A stretch of DNA of 64,000 nucleotides from Enteractinococcus coprophilus. GTDB taxonomy: Bacteria; Actinomycetota; Actinomycetes; Actinomycetales; Micrococcaceae. Shown piece by piece: positions 57,747-64,000 of the stretch. Below the pieces are notes generated by a model that was given only the letters and a program-made list of their open reading frames with translations, had not been told where the DNA came from and searched no databases. Every line of letters begins with the position of its first letter. Positions within the stretch are counted from its first letter, which is position 1. The stretch spans positions 186,001 to 250,000 of the forward strand of contig NZ_VFOU01000004.1 of the NCBI RefSeq assembly GCF_006716305.1. Direction: 5' to 3'. Position numbers and translations under genes: made by a program.

Positions 57747-58978
57747 GCGTGACGGTAGCGGTAATCTTCTAGGAAGTCTGCGATCCGACCGATGCCATCG
57801 GTCAATTGCTGTACAGATGGCAGCGTGACCAACCGGAAGTGGTCAGTATCCGGGTAGTTAAATGCTCCACCATGAGATACGAGGATTTGTTGTTGGCGGA
57901 GCAACTCAATGACGAAGCTTTCGTCATTTTCAATCGGATACAGTTCCGGATCGAGTTTCGGAAAGACATAGAGCGCGCCGTGGGGTTCTTGGACGGTGAC
58001 GCCTGGGATCTCACGCAGCAGTTTCGTAGCCACATTGCGTTGATCTAGCAATCGGCCGCCGGGCAAGATCAGATCATTAATCGATTGGTAGCCGCCCAAA
58101 GCCGTTTGAATGACGTGCTGGGCTGGCACATTAGAACACATGCGCATATTGGCCAGCAGCGTCAGGCCTTCAAGGAAGTCAGTCGCCCGGTGTTTTGCCC
58201 CGGAGACGGCCACCCAACCGGCACGATAGCCCGCCACCCGATACGCCTTAGACAGGCCAGAGAAGGTGAGCACCAAGACGTCGTCGGCAATCGAGGCTGC
58301 GTGAATATGTTTAGCATCTTCATACAGGATCTTTTCGTAGATCTCATCGGACAGCACGACCAACCCATACCGGCGAGCAATTTCAAAGATGCCCTCAAGA
58401 GTTTCGCGGTTATAGACGGCGCCGGTTGGGTTATTCGGGTTGATGATCACAATGGCCTTGGTCCGTGCCGAGACCCGAGCTTCAATGTGATCCAGATCTG
58501 GGATCCAGCCTTCTTCTTCTACAGTCCGGTAGTGCACAGCGTTGCCACCCGACAGTGTGGTGGCCCCGGTCCACAGCGGATAGTCGGGGGCTGGGATGAG
58601 CACTTCATCGCCGTCATCAAGCAGCGCTTGTAACACCATGGAGATCATTTCCGAAACGCCGTTACCGATGAAAACATCGTCGCTGCGGATGTCCATGATG
58701 CCTTCGGTTTCGTAGTACTGCGAAACCGCTCGGCGGGCTGAAGTAATACCTTTGGAATCGGAATATCCCTGCGCCTCGGGCAGGTTAGCGATCATGTCTT
58801 TGAGAATCTCATGCGGCGCTTCAAAACCGAAGGGCGCGGGGTTGCCAATGTTCAACCGCATAATGCGTTGACCAGCTGCTTCCAGGCGTTGCGCCTCTTC
58901 CAGGATAGGACCTCGCACGTCGTAGCGAACGTTGAGTAATTTGGATGATTGGCGAATATCGCGATAAGTGCGGGGCAC
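57743..58978 (-). CDS. alaT: PLP-dependent aminotransferase (AlaT/class I)
   Basis: A 411-residue class I/II aminotransferase. Features are RLNIGNPAPFGFEAP at the start, the PLP-ring region VFIGNGVSEMISMVLQALLDDGDEVLIPAPDYPLWTGA, NPNNPTGAVY, the lysine in TFSGLSKAYRVAGYRAGW and RLVTLPS near the end. This pattern is that of alanine-forming AlaT-like enzymes, transferring amino groups between alanine, glutamate and pyruvate. A function in valine synthesis is a possible alternative. It is monocistronic. Confidence 0.87.
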   Translation of the reverse strand: MPRTYRDIRQSSKLLNVRYDVRGPILEEAQRLEAAGQRIMRLNIGNPAPFGFEAPHEILKDMIANLPEAQGYSDSKGITSARRAVSQYYETEGIMDIRSDDVFIGNGVSEMISMVLQALLDDGDEVLIPAPDYPLWTGATTLSGGNAVHYRTVEEEGWIPDLDHIEARVSARTKAIVIINPNNPTGAVYNRETLEGIFEIARRYGLVVLSDEIYEKILYEDAKHIHAASIADDVLVLTFSGLSKAYRVAGYRAGWVAVSGAKHRATDFLEGLTLLANMRMCSNVPAQHVIQTALGGYQSINDLILPGGRLLDQRNVATKLLREIPGVTVQEPHGALYVFPKLDPELYPIENDESFVIELLRQQQILVSHGGAFNYPDTDHFRLVTLPSVQQLTDGIGRIADFLEDYRYRHA

Positions 58979-59024
58979 CGGGTCCTCCTGAAACCTTTGA
59001 GTTTAGGTCGATTGTAGATGACAA

Positions 59025-59966
59025 CTAATCATTGTCGTCGGTGATATTGATCACTGTGTCGGGATCGATCAGATCCGCTTCGGCTAGCCAATACCGAACC
59101 GCATCATCGACCTCGTACTGCAAATCTGAGACTGAAGTTTGAGCGTTGTAGTAGCCGCGCATCAGCGTCGTGGCGGCGTCGCTATTGAGCACGTCCAACA
59201 CTTCACCCACTTCAGCAGCCAAAGGATTGTCGGCATCGATGTGCGAGACTGCAACGATATTGCTGTGAGGCCATTGCCGGGTTTCGATATCAAGGCTTGC
59301 CAGCCCTTGATCACTGATCGCAGGGTTTACTCCGCGCAGCATAACCACTGTGTTCGGTTCCATAGTTAGCTGTTCGATCAGCTCCGTAGAGGTCTCAGCG
59401 TCCAACGTTTCGACGGTTTCAAATGTCGGCTCGCAGCCCTGTTGGGCGAGAGCATCACCGATGATCTCTAAGGATTCCTCATCCAGTTGCGGATGAAACC
59501 AGGTCTGTTCCGCACAAGCCTCACCCATTGGCATTTCCGGGTCGTCGGTCTCGACAACCTGTCGCGCGAATTTGGCAGCTGTAATTGATGAGGCGGTGGC
59601 CACGAACCCAATTTCAGCGGGTGCTTGAGCCACGATCTCAAGGTCTTCGGGCAGCTGAACTGTGCGCTCTTCCGCCTGTTGATCTTGCGGAGCTGTGAGG
59701 ATCCCGAGGACCGCCTGGTCCTGCGCGGTCGGTGCGTTCAGTGCCCCATATGCCTCCGATAGTGCGCTGTGCTGTTGGATTTCCACGTCCACGCCCTGGG
59801 CTTTCAGGTACTCTGCCACCGCCATCGAGGTGGCTTCGTCGAGCGCCCTGGACGTCGTCATGATGGTGAGCTGGCTTGTCTCAACTGCTGTCTGGTCCGA
59901 ACACCCAACGACGAACACCGCCGCGGCGACTAGTCCTGCCCAACGCAAGCTGTGTGCATGTCTCAC
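59025..59966 (-). CDS. Lipoprotein resembling glycine-betaine-type substrate-binding proteins
   Basis: A 313-residue exported protein with a signal peptide and lipobox (AAVFVVGCSDQT). The mature part starts as a type II periplasmic-binding fold (LTIMTTSRALDEATSMAVAEYLKAQGVDVEIQQHSAL) similar to OpuAC-like proteins. No permease or ATPase is adjacent, so it is an orphan binding protein here. GTG 59966 with GGAG about 10 nt upstream is chosen; its start lies just 4 nt beyond the NUDIX stop, suggesting a two-gene operon. Confidence 0.75.
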   Translation of the reverse strand: MRHAHSLRWAGLVAAAVFVVGCSDQTAVETSQLTIMTTSRALDEATSMAVAEYLKAQGVDVEIQQHSALSEAYGALNAPTAQDQAVLGILTAPQDQQAEERTVQLPEDLEIVAQAPAEIGFVATASSITAAKFARQVVETDDPEMPMGEACAEQTWFHPQLDEESLEIIGDALAQQGCEPTFETVETLDAETSTELIEQLTMEPNTVVMLRGVNPAISDQGLASLDIETRQWPHSNIVAVSHIDADNPLAAEVGEVLDVLNSDAATTLMRGYYNAQTSVSDLQYEVDDAVRYWLAEADLIDPDTVINITDDND

Positions 59967-59970
59967 GTGG

Positions 59971-60435
59971 TTATGGCTCCTGGGGTGTACGGCCGATGCT
60001 TTTCGAGATCTCCAAGGCTTCTTCAACCCATTCCGACACTCGATGGCCCTTGGTTTTGTCGAGATTATGCAACTGGCTGATTGGGATCCAGGCAGCGTCC
60101 GTTGAGGACCCACCGACCTCTGGACGCAGGGTTCCCGACACAATCTCAGCGGTGTATAACAACCGTAAAATCTGCAGCGGCAAGTGTTGTCCGGGAACAC
60201 GTTTTTCCCTGGGAATCACGTGTGTGGATACTGATAAGAACCTTGTGAGAGCAATGTTATAGCCGGTTTCTTCCCATACTTCTCGGACGCAAGCGGTCTC
60301 GGGTTGTTCGTCAAACTCGATACCGCCGCCCGGCAAGGTCCAGAATGAGCCGACCGAGCTTTCCCATAAGCTCAGCAAAACTTCATCCTTTTTCGTAATT
60401 AGCGCATAAGACGCGGGTCGCCACAGAAAATCCAT
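59971..60435 (-). CDS. NUDIX hydrolase
   Basis: A 154-residue NUDIX protein. The box is complete: GGGIEFDEQPETACVREVWEETGY, i.e. G-x5-E-x7-RE-x2-EE-x-G. The N-terminal strand MDFLWRPASYALITKKDEVLL precedes it. NUDIX enzymes hydrolyse nucleoside diphosphate derivatives. ATG 60435 is preferred: a TAGACT -10 element lies 8 nt upstream, implying a leaderless message. An in-frame ATG at 60492 would add 19 residues that do not look conserved. The lipoprotein gene follows directly. Confidence 0.85.
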   Translation of the reverse strand: MDFLWRPASYALITKKDEVLLSLWESSVGSFWTLPGGGIEFDEQPETACVREVWEETGYNIALTRFLSVSTHVIPREKRVPGQHLPLQILRLLYTAEIVSGTLRPEVGGSSTDAAWIPISQLHNLDKTKGHRVSEWVEEALEISKSIGRTPQEP

Positions 60436-60443
60436 ATTTTCCA

Positions 60444-60449
60444 AGTCTA
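60444..60449 (-). promoter_or_regulatory. -10 element for the NUDIX operon (TAGACT)
   Basis: TAGACT on the minus strand ends 8 nt before ATG 60435. No consensus -35 box lies at the right distance. Confidence 0.45.
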
Positions 60450-60477
60450 GTGGTCGCAACGTCCGCAAAGTGATCAC

Positions 60478-60483
60478 TAGACT
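60478..60483 (+). promoter_or_regulatory. -10 element for the TPR-like gene (TAGACT)
   Basis: The same hexamer on the plus strand ends 7 nt before ATG 60491, where there is no Shine-Dalgarno sequence, so the transcript is probably leaderless. Confidence 0.5.
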
Positions 60484-60490
60484 ATGAGTC

Positions 60491-62341
60491 ATGGAATTCT
60501 CGACGTCGTCGGCTGAATTTGATGGATCAGACAGCCAATCCGATCTCCCTTCACTTGTCGAACCGAAGCTTCGAGCATTACTAGGCAATCGGTCGGCAGT
60601 CGCTGACCTGCACCAAGAAACTGCTCACACCGCTCGTGGCTGGTTAGATCTAGCGCACGAAGCCGCCTACGCCGATGATCTTGACCGTGCACTATCTTGT
60701 GCCACCCACGGTTTAGCCAGTGCTGGGACCAATCCCGACGTCAAACTTGGTCTCTATCGCCTCTTAGCGTCTGTACATCACAAACTTGAAGACGAAACCG
60801 GCATGCAGCGTGCCATCCAAGAGCGCACCAAATTGCTGCGCTCGCTCGGCCAGACACACCAAGCAGAGATGGAAGACCAACTGGGTTCCATTCTGTTCGC
60901 CGAAGCCGACGGGTTTGCCGCCACCGTATTGCAAGGGGTCGCCGATCAAGAACGCTCCCTCGACACCATCGACACAGTTTTGACCGATGTCCTCATCGGT
61001 CTAGCCGTACATCACATGAGCCAGATGCGAGCTGACGACGCCCTCGACGCGATCGAAGAAGCCGTAGATCTACAACGTCGTCGTGCCGATGCCGGCTACC
61101 GACTTTCAGCTGGCTCGTTGGCGAACACCGAAATGTTCCTAGCCCACCTGAAATTTATGAACGAAGAGGTCGATGACGCCGATGAGCTGTCAAAGGCCAT
61201 CTTGGATTCCGGTTGCAACCGCGCCGTACGTGCCGCGATGTGGATGATGCAAGCCGTGATCGCTCACCACCGTAATGACATGCAGCAGTCGGCCACCTTT
61301 GGTCTGCGCGCTTTGGAACTCTACGCTCGGTTACAGATTCGACCCGGCGCTGCTTCTGCGGCTTCTTTGGTGGCGTCAGTTGCCCGTCGAGCAGAGAAGC
61401 ACCAGTTGTCTGTTTTGGCCTGGCGGGTCGCGGTGGATCAGGCAGAACAGGGCGAGGTTGAAGAAGCCTCAGGCCTGGTCGCTGCCTTGGGCCACCAACT
61501 GCTGGATGCCGGAGAAGTGACCGAAGCCGAAGAAGTGTTGAGCGGCTTAGTAACTCGGGAACGGTTAAACGGCAACCACCACGTCTTAGCCCATGCGCTG
61601 ATTGATCTAGCCAACGCCGTGTCCCGCCAGGAACGCTACCGGGACGCCGTGACACACTGGCGCGACGCGATAGACGCGTTTATCAAGGTCGATCGAGTCC
61701 GCGAAGCCGCCCGCACGAGTCTTGCCGCCGGTATGAAACTTGCAGAAACCGAACATACACACATGTATTCTGAAGCCGAAGACCTGTTGCGTCAGGCCGT
61801 CGAGATGGCGAAAGCATCAGAAGACCCGGCGGTCGAGACCCAGGGGTTACGCGAACTGGCGAAGCTGCTGTGTGAGCAGACGAAACCTGAAGGACTGAAA
61901 CTCTATGACCAGGCGATCACACTGGCCAGTAACGACGACGTCCGGTATGTCGCAGCAGATCTGACCCGCCTGAAGGCACGGGCTTATGCGAAGTTTGGCA
62001 AGACCAATAAGGCTGTGGCGACCGCGCTGACGGCGGCGGATATGTTTGAAGATGAAGCCGAGCTCGCCATGGGCCACTGCTGCGAGCTGCTAGCCGGGAA
62101 GTTTCTGGTTGAAAAACACAAATGGGTTGAGGCCATGACCCTGTTTTCCACAATCGCTGATGCTGACGGTATCAAGCCGCAACTGCGCAAGGCCGCCCTA
62201 TTAGGTTTAGCTACCGCGCTGCGTGGTCAAGGCGATGAGGCTGAAGCCAAACGGGTGAACCTCCAAGCCGAACGGATCCAGATTGATACCCCGCTCGAGC
62301 CGGAGTATGAGTTCATTACCGAGACGTTTTTCGAAGACTAG
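60491..62341 (+). CDS. Large TPR-like helical-repeat protein
   Basis: A 616-residue all-helical protein without signal or membrane segment. Repeating helix pairs of 34-40 residues with TPR-like spacing of Ala, Leu and Tyr can be followed through most of it (for example ALIDLANAVSRQERYRDAVTHWRDAIDAF and GLRELAKLLCEQTKPEGLKLYDQAITLA). The composition is acidic. TPR proteins bind other proteins; no enzymatic domain is visible. Its start, 55 bp from the divergent NUDIX gene, shares a small promoter region. The family is unrecognised. Confidence 0.75.
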   Translation: MEFSTSSAEFDGSDSQSDLPSLVEPKLRALLGNRSAVADLHQETAHTARGWLDLAHEAAYADDLDRALSCATHGLASAGTNPDVKLGLYRLLASVHHKLEDETGMQRAIQERTKLLRSLGQTHQAEMEDQLGSILFAEADGFAATVLQGVADQERSLDTIDTVLTDVLIGLAVHHMSQMRADDALDAIEEAVDLQRRRADAGYRLSAGSLANTEMFLAHLKFMNEEVDDADELSKAILDSGCNRAVRAAMWMMQAVIAHHRNDMQQSATFGLRALELYARLQIRPGAASAASLVASVARRAEKHQLSVLAWRVAVDQAEQGEVEEASGLVAALGHQLLDAGEVTEAEEVLSGLVTRERLNGNHHVLAHALIDLANAVSRQERYRDAVTHWRDAIDAFIKVDRVREAARTSLAAGMKLAETEHTHMYSEAEDLLRQAVEMAKASEDPAVETQGLRELAKLLCEQTKPEGLKLYDQAITLASNDDVRYVAADLTRLKARAYAKFGKTNKAVATALTAADMFEDEAELAMGHCCELLAGKFLVEKHKWVEAMTLFSTIADADGIKPQLRKAALLGLATALRGQGDEAEAKRVNLQAERIQIDTPLEPEYEFITETFFED

Positions 62342-63531
62342 GCAAGATCCATCAGGGCTTCTGCCACGGTAAGGTATGCCCTACCACGTGCCGCCGCGTC
62401 GGCGTGTGGTTGATATGTCGGGATAAGACTGACAACCACGGCTGCAGCACGGACCGCCAAGGTTCTTGGATGGGCATGTTCTGCCAGACGCTGGAAGGTG
62501 AGCATCGCGCTCTGCCAGCCCCAGGGTTGTGCATCGTTGTAGCCCAGCACTGCTAAGTGGCCGACCAAACACGCATAATCATCGACCCGGTAGCCGGGCC
62601 CAGCCCCGTCCACATCCAGCAGGTGCTGGATCTTGCCGGTGATCGGATCGACCAGGATGTGCGCCTCATAGAGATCTCCGTGGGTCGGCACGATAGGCCC
62701 GAGCCGGATGCTGTCGTGGGCGCGTTCGAACCGATCCCCCAGGCGTGTGAGGCGTTCGCGTTGACTGGGCATGGCACGGTGGGCAGCCAGCATAAATTCC
62801 TGGTAGCGGTCTGCCCAAGAGGGCTGCTGGGGTCGTTGCATCACTTCGGTTGGGAAGCGATCCAAAATCTCGATGAGTTCAAAACAGTTAAACCGGTTAT
62901 GTGCTCCCTCGGCACGGATGTAATCACCAAGTGGCATACCTTGACCGCCGACAAGGGCCAAGACATCTGAGATAGGTTCGGTGACCGGCTCAACAACCGG
63001 CACTGTTGCAGCTGCAAGCAGCTGATGCATCGCATATACCGGTTGGGCGGTGCCGCTACGCAGCACTTTCAAAAAGAGCGTATCGCTGAGGCCACCCGCT
63101 GCTATTGGTGCGAGACTGGCTCGAAACACCGCGCGATTCAGCGGGCGATAAATAACCGCAGTTAAAGCTGTCAGATCCCGGTCGGGTGCAAAATGCTCGC
63201 GCACCTGGGCTGGTGTGGCGGCTAAGCGAAGACCCGGTAACAAGGGATCAGCGGGGTGTTGCCAGATGAAAATATGTGTGTCGGCAGCGGTGACGAAATA
63301 GCCGACAGCTTCGGTCGGTACTTGTGCAGTTGTGATGCCGTAGAACGCTTGGTGTGCCTCTCCCCCGGGCAGGCGCACCAAGGCTTCCACGATGGCATAG
63401 TAATCTCCGCTGCGGTATTGGACATCACGCAGTACGGCATTGTCGAGCTGACGTCCGGACCGTGCCAGGACATCGGTGAGGGCTTCGGTGAGTTGGGTAG
63501 CCTCAAATGGTCCAAACCCACCGGTGAACAC
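62338..63531 (-). CDS. Aminoglycoside phosphotransferase-fold kinase (APH family)
   Basis: A 397-residue APH/choline-kinase-fold protein. The catalytic loop is PTHGDLYEAHILVDPITGKI and the metal-binding Asp is in HLLDVDGAGPGYRVDDYACLVG. The N-terminal half (VEALVRLPGGEAHQAFYGI and more) is only loosely like the usual kinase N-lobe. The family phosphorylates small molecules, including antibiotics, but the substrate here cannot be told. GTG 63531 follows AAGG at 8 nt. It ends 4 nt inside the convergent TPR-like gene and lies just after a gene leaving the window, perhaps as one operon. Confidence 0.8.
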   Translation of the reverse strand: MFTGGFGPFEATQLTEALTDVLARSGRQLDNAVLRDVQYRSGDYYAIVEALVRLPGGEAHQAFYGITTAQVPTEAVGYFVTAADTHIFIWQHPADPLLPGLRLAATPAQVREHFAPDRDLTALTAVIYRPLNRAVFRASLAPIAAGGLSDTLFLKVLRSGTAQPVYAMHQLLAAATVPVVEPVTEPISDVLALVGGQGMPLGDYIRAEGAHNRFNCFELIEILDRFPTEVMQRPQQPSWADRYQEFMLAAHRAMPSQRERLTRLGDRFERAHDSIRLGPIVPTHGDLYEAHILVDPITGKIQHLLDVDGAGPGYRVDDYACLVGHLAVLGYNDAQPWGWQSAMLTFQRLAEHAHPRTLAVRAAAVVVSLIPTYQPHADAAARGRAYLTVAEALMDLA

Positions 63532-63542
63532 AGCGCGAGACC

Positions 63543-64000
63543 TTAGATCGCCCGACGACGGTTGAGAACTTTGTCCAGATCCAGCCGGGTGTTGGCCTTT
63601 TCGGAAATCTTTTCTTGATATTCGCTCGAGACACCTTCAGATAACTGCACGTCCCGCGACGGGAGGGGATCCTGTGGCGTGTCTAGTGGCCGTGGTGCTT
63701 CTCGTTGTACCTCTGGAGCGTCCAGATAAATCGGGCGTGGTAATGGAATCCGAGCAGGAATCGGTGCCGGTGCATCCGCTACGGGTTCCTCAGTCTCTTC
63801 TTCGATGGCTTGCTGCTGTTCTGGTTCATCAGCAAAATCAAAGACCTCGTCATTACGGCGCACTGCAGACGGTACGCGCTGGTCAGTGGTGTAGGTAGCA
63901 ATGGAGGTCTCAAGGCCTTCAGAAATGGTGAGCTGTTCACGTTCTCGGGCGCGCTTTTTGGAATCCAATATGACAAGACCGCGCAGGATGCCGTAGCATG
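63543..64000 (-). CDS. C-terminal part of an unidentified, acidic, Pro-rich protein (5' end outside window)
   Basis: The frame is open to the window end, giving at least 152 residues. The part seen starts CYGILRGLVILDSKKRAREREQ and runs into a low-complexity stretch rich in Glu, Pro and Ala (about residues 55-110 of the visible part), ending in a basic helix. There are no catalytic motifs. A short frame from TTG 63968 is a subset. It is 11 bp upstream of the phosphotransferase gene and likely co-transcribed. The function is unknown. Confidence 0.6.
   Translation of the reverse strand, partial: CYGILRGLVILDSKKRAREREQLTISEGLETSIATYTTDQRVPSAVRRNDEVFDFADEPEQQQAIEEETEEPVADAPAPIPARIPLPRPIYLDAPEVQREAPRPLDTPQDPLPSRDVQLSEGVSSEYQEKISEKANTRLDLDKVLNRRRAI

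Noticed and set aside
61155-61655. 166-residue minus-strand frame in the TPR-like gene
   Set aside because: It is an antisense shadow rich in Arg and Pro, within a gene whose own frame shows a regular helical repeat pattern.
1-64000. CRISPR array, prophage, intact insertion sequence or tRNA cluster
   Set aside because: A scan by eye on both strands found no regularly spaced repeats, transposase or integrase motifs, or tRNA folds.

Overview
The window looks like chromosomal DNA of a moderately high-GC Gram-positive actinobacterium, most likely a member of the Micrococcales. The case rests on GTG starts, at least three genes whose ATG lies only 6-9 nt beyond a -10 hexamer (leaderless style), a NarL-type kinase with an actinobacterial 'Sensor' membrane domain, a DrrAB-type exporter, LemA/DUF3137, and SDR, LLM and Ldh-type oxidoreductases typical of that group. 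No rRNA, tRNA, CRISPR array, prophage or intact insertion sequence was seen. The species cannot be named from the sequence.

Layout. 0-3.3 kb: choline-to-glycine-betaine oxidation genes (betB, then a betA-type GMC oxidoreductase) behind the tail of an unidentified gene. 3.4-6.1 kb: a GNAT pseudogene, then a compact sulfur-relay cluster of a TusA-like protein, a DsrE-like protein and a protein in which a second TusA-like domain is fused to a MetE-type zinc methyltransferase core. 6.2-12.1 kb: single metabolic genes (Ldh_2-family, LLM flavin oxidoreductase, MgtC, FMN reductase, isochorismatase-like, PhnA, PEP-mutase-like). 12.4-21.5 kb, all on the minus strand: ZapE ATPase, a membrane protein, PPK2, DUF3137/LemA, a DHFR-like reductase, an overlapping alpha/beta hydrolase - acyltransferase - DUF6320 operon, and an SDR. 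21.7-26.2 kb: nucleoside hydrolase, BASS symporter, a truncated membrane gene and a DrrAB exporter.

26.4-45.2 kb is an accessory, visibly decaying region. It mixes intact genes (fatty-acid desaturase with an adjacent divergent two-component system, TMEM175-like channel, ArfB, M23 peptidase, 2'-5' RNA ligase-like, GDPD, YtoQ, DJ-1, OsmC) with at least six damaged ones: a DHFR-like gene with two frameshifts, a flavodoxin-like gene with one, a VOC protein lacking its middle, a GNAT remnant, a frameshifted lipoprotein and a HigA antitoxin whose HigB toxin has lost its N-terminal half. A 43-residue arginine-rich peptide gene with a good ribosome site and a perfect 19-bp hairpin lies at 27.1 kb.

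45.2-64 kb returns to mostly housekeeping content: YchF, an SdhA/FrdA-like flavoprotein with a divergent LysR regulator, a CPH-type copper P-ATPase with a histidine-rich N-terminus, a thioredoxin with a CTTC active site, an SDR, RmuC, XseA-XseB, an AlaT-type aminotransferase, a NUDIX-lipoprotein pair divergent from a large TPR-like protein, a phosphotransferase and the C-terminal part of a gene leaving the window.

The best candidate for an undescribed system is the TusA / DsrE / TusA-MetE-core cluster (3900-6139). A sulfur carrier covalently joined to a thiol-alkylating zinc methyltransferase core suggests that protein-bound sulfur, rather than a free thiol, may feed or regulate the methyl-transfer chemistry.
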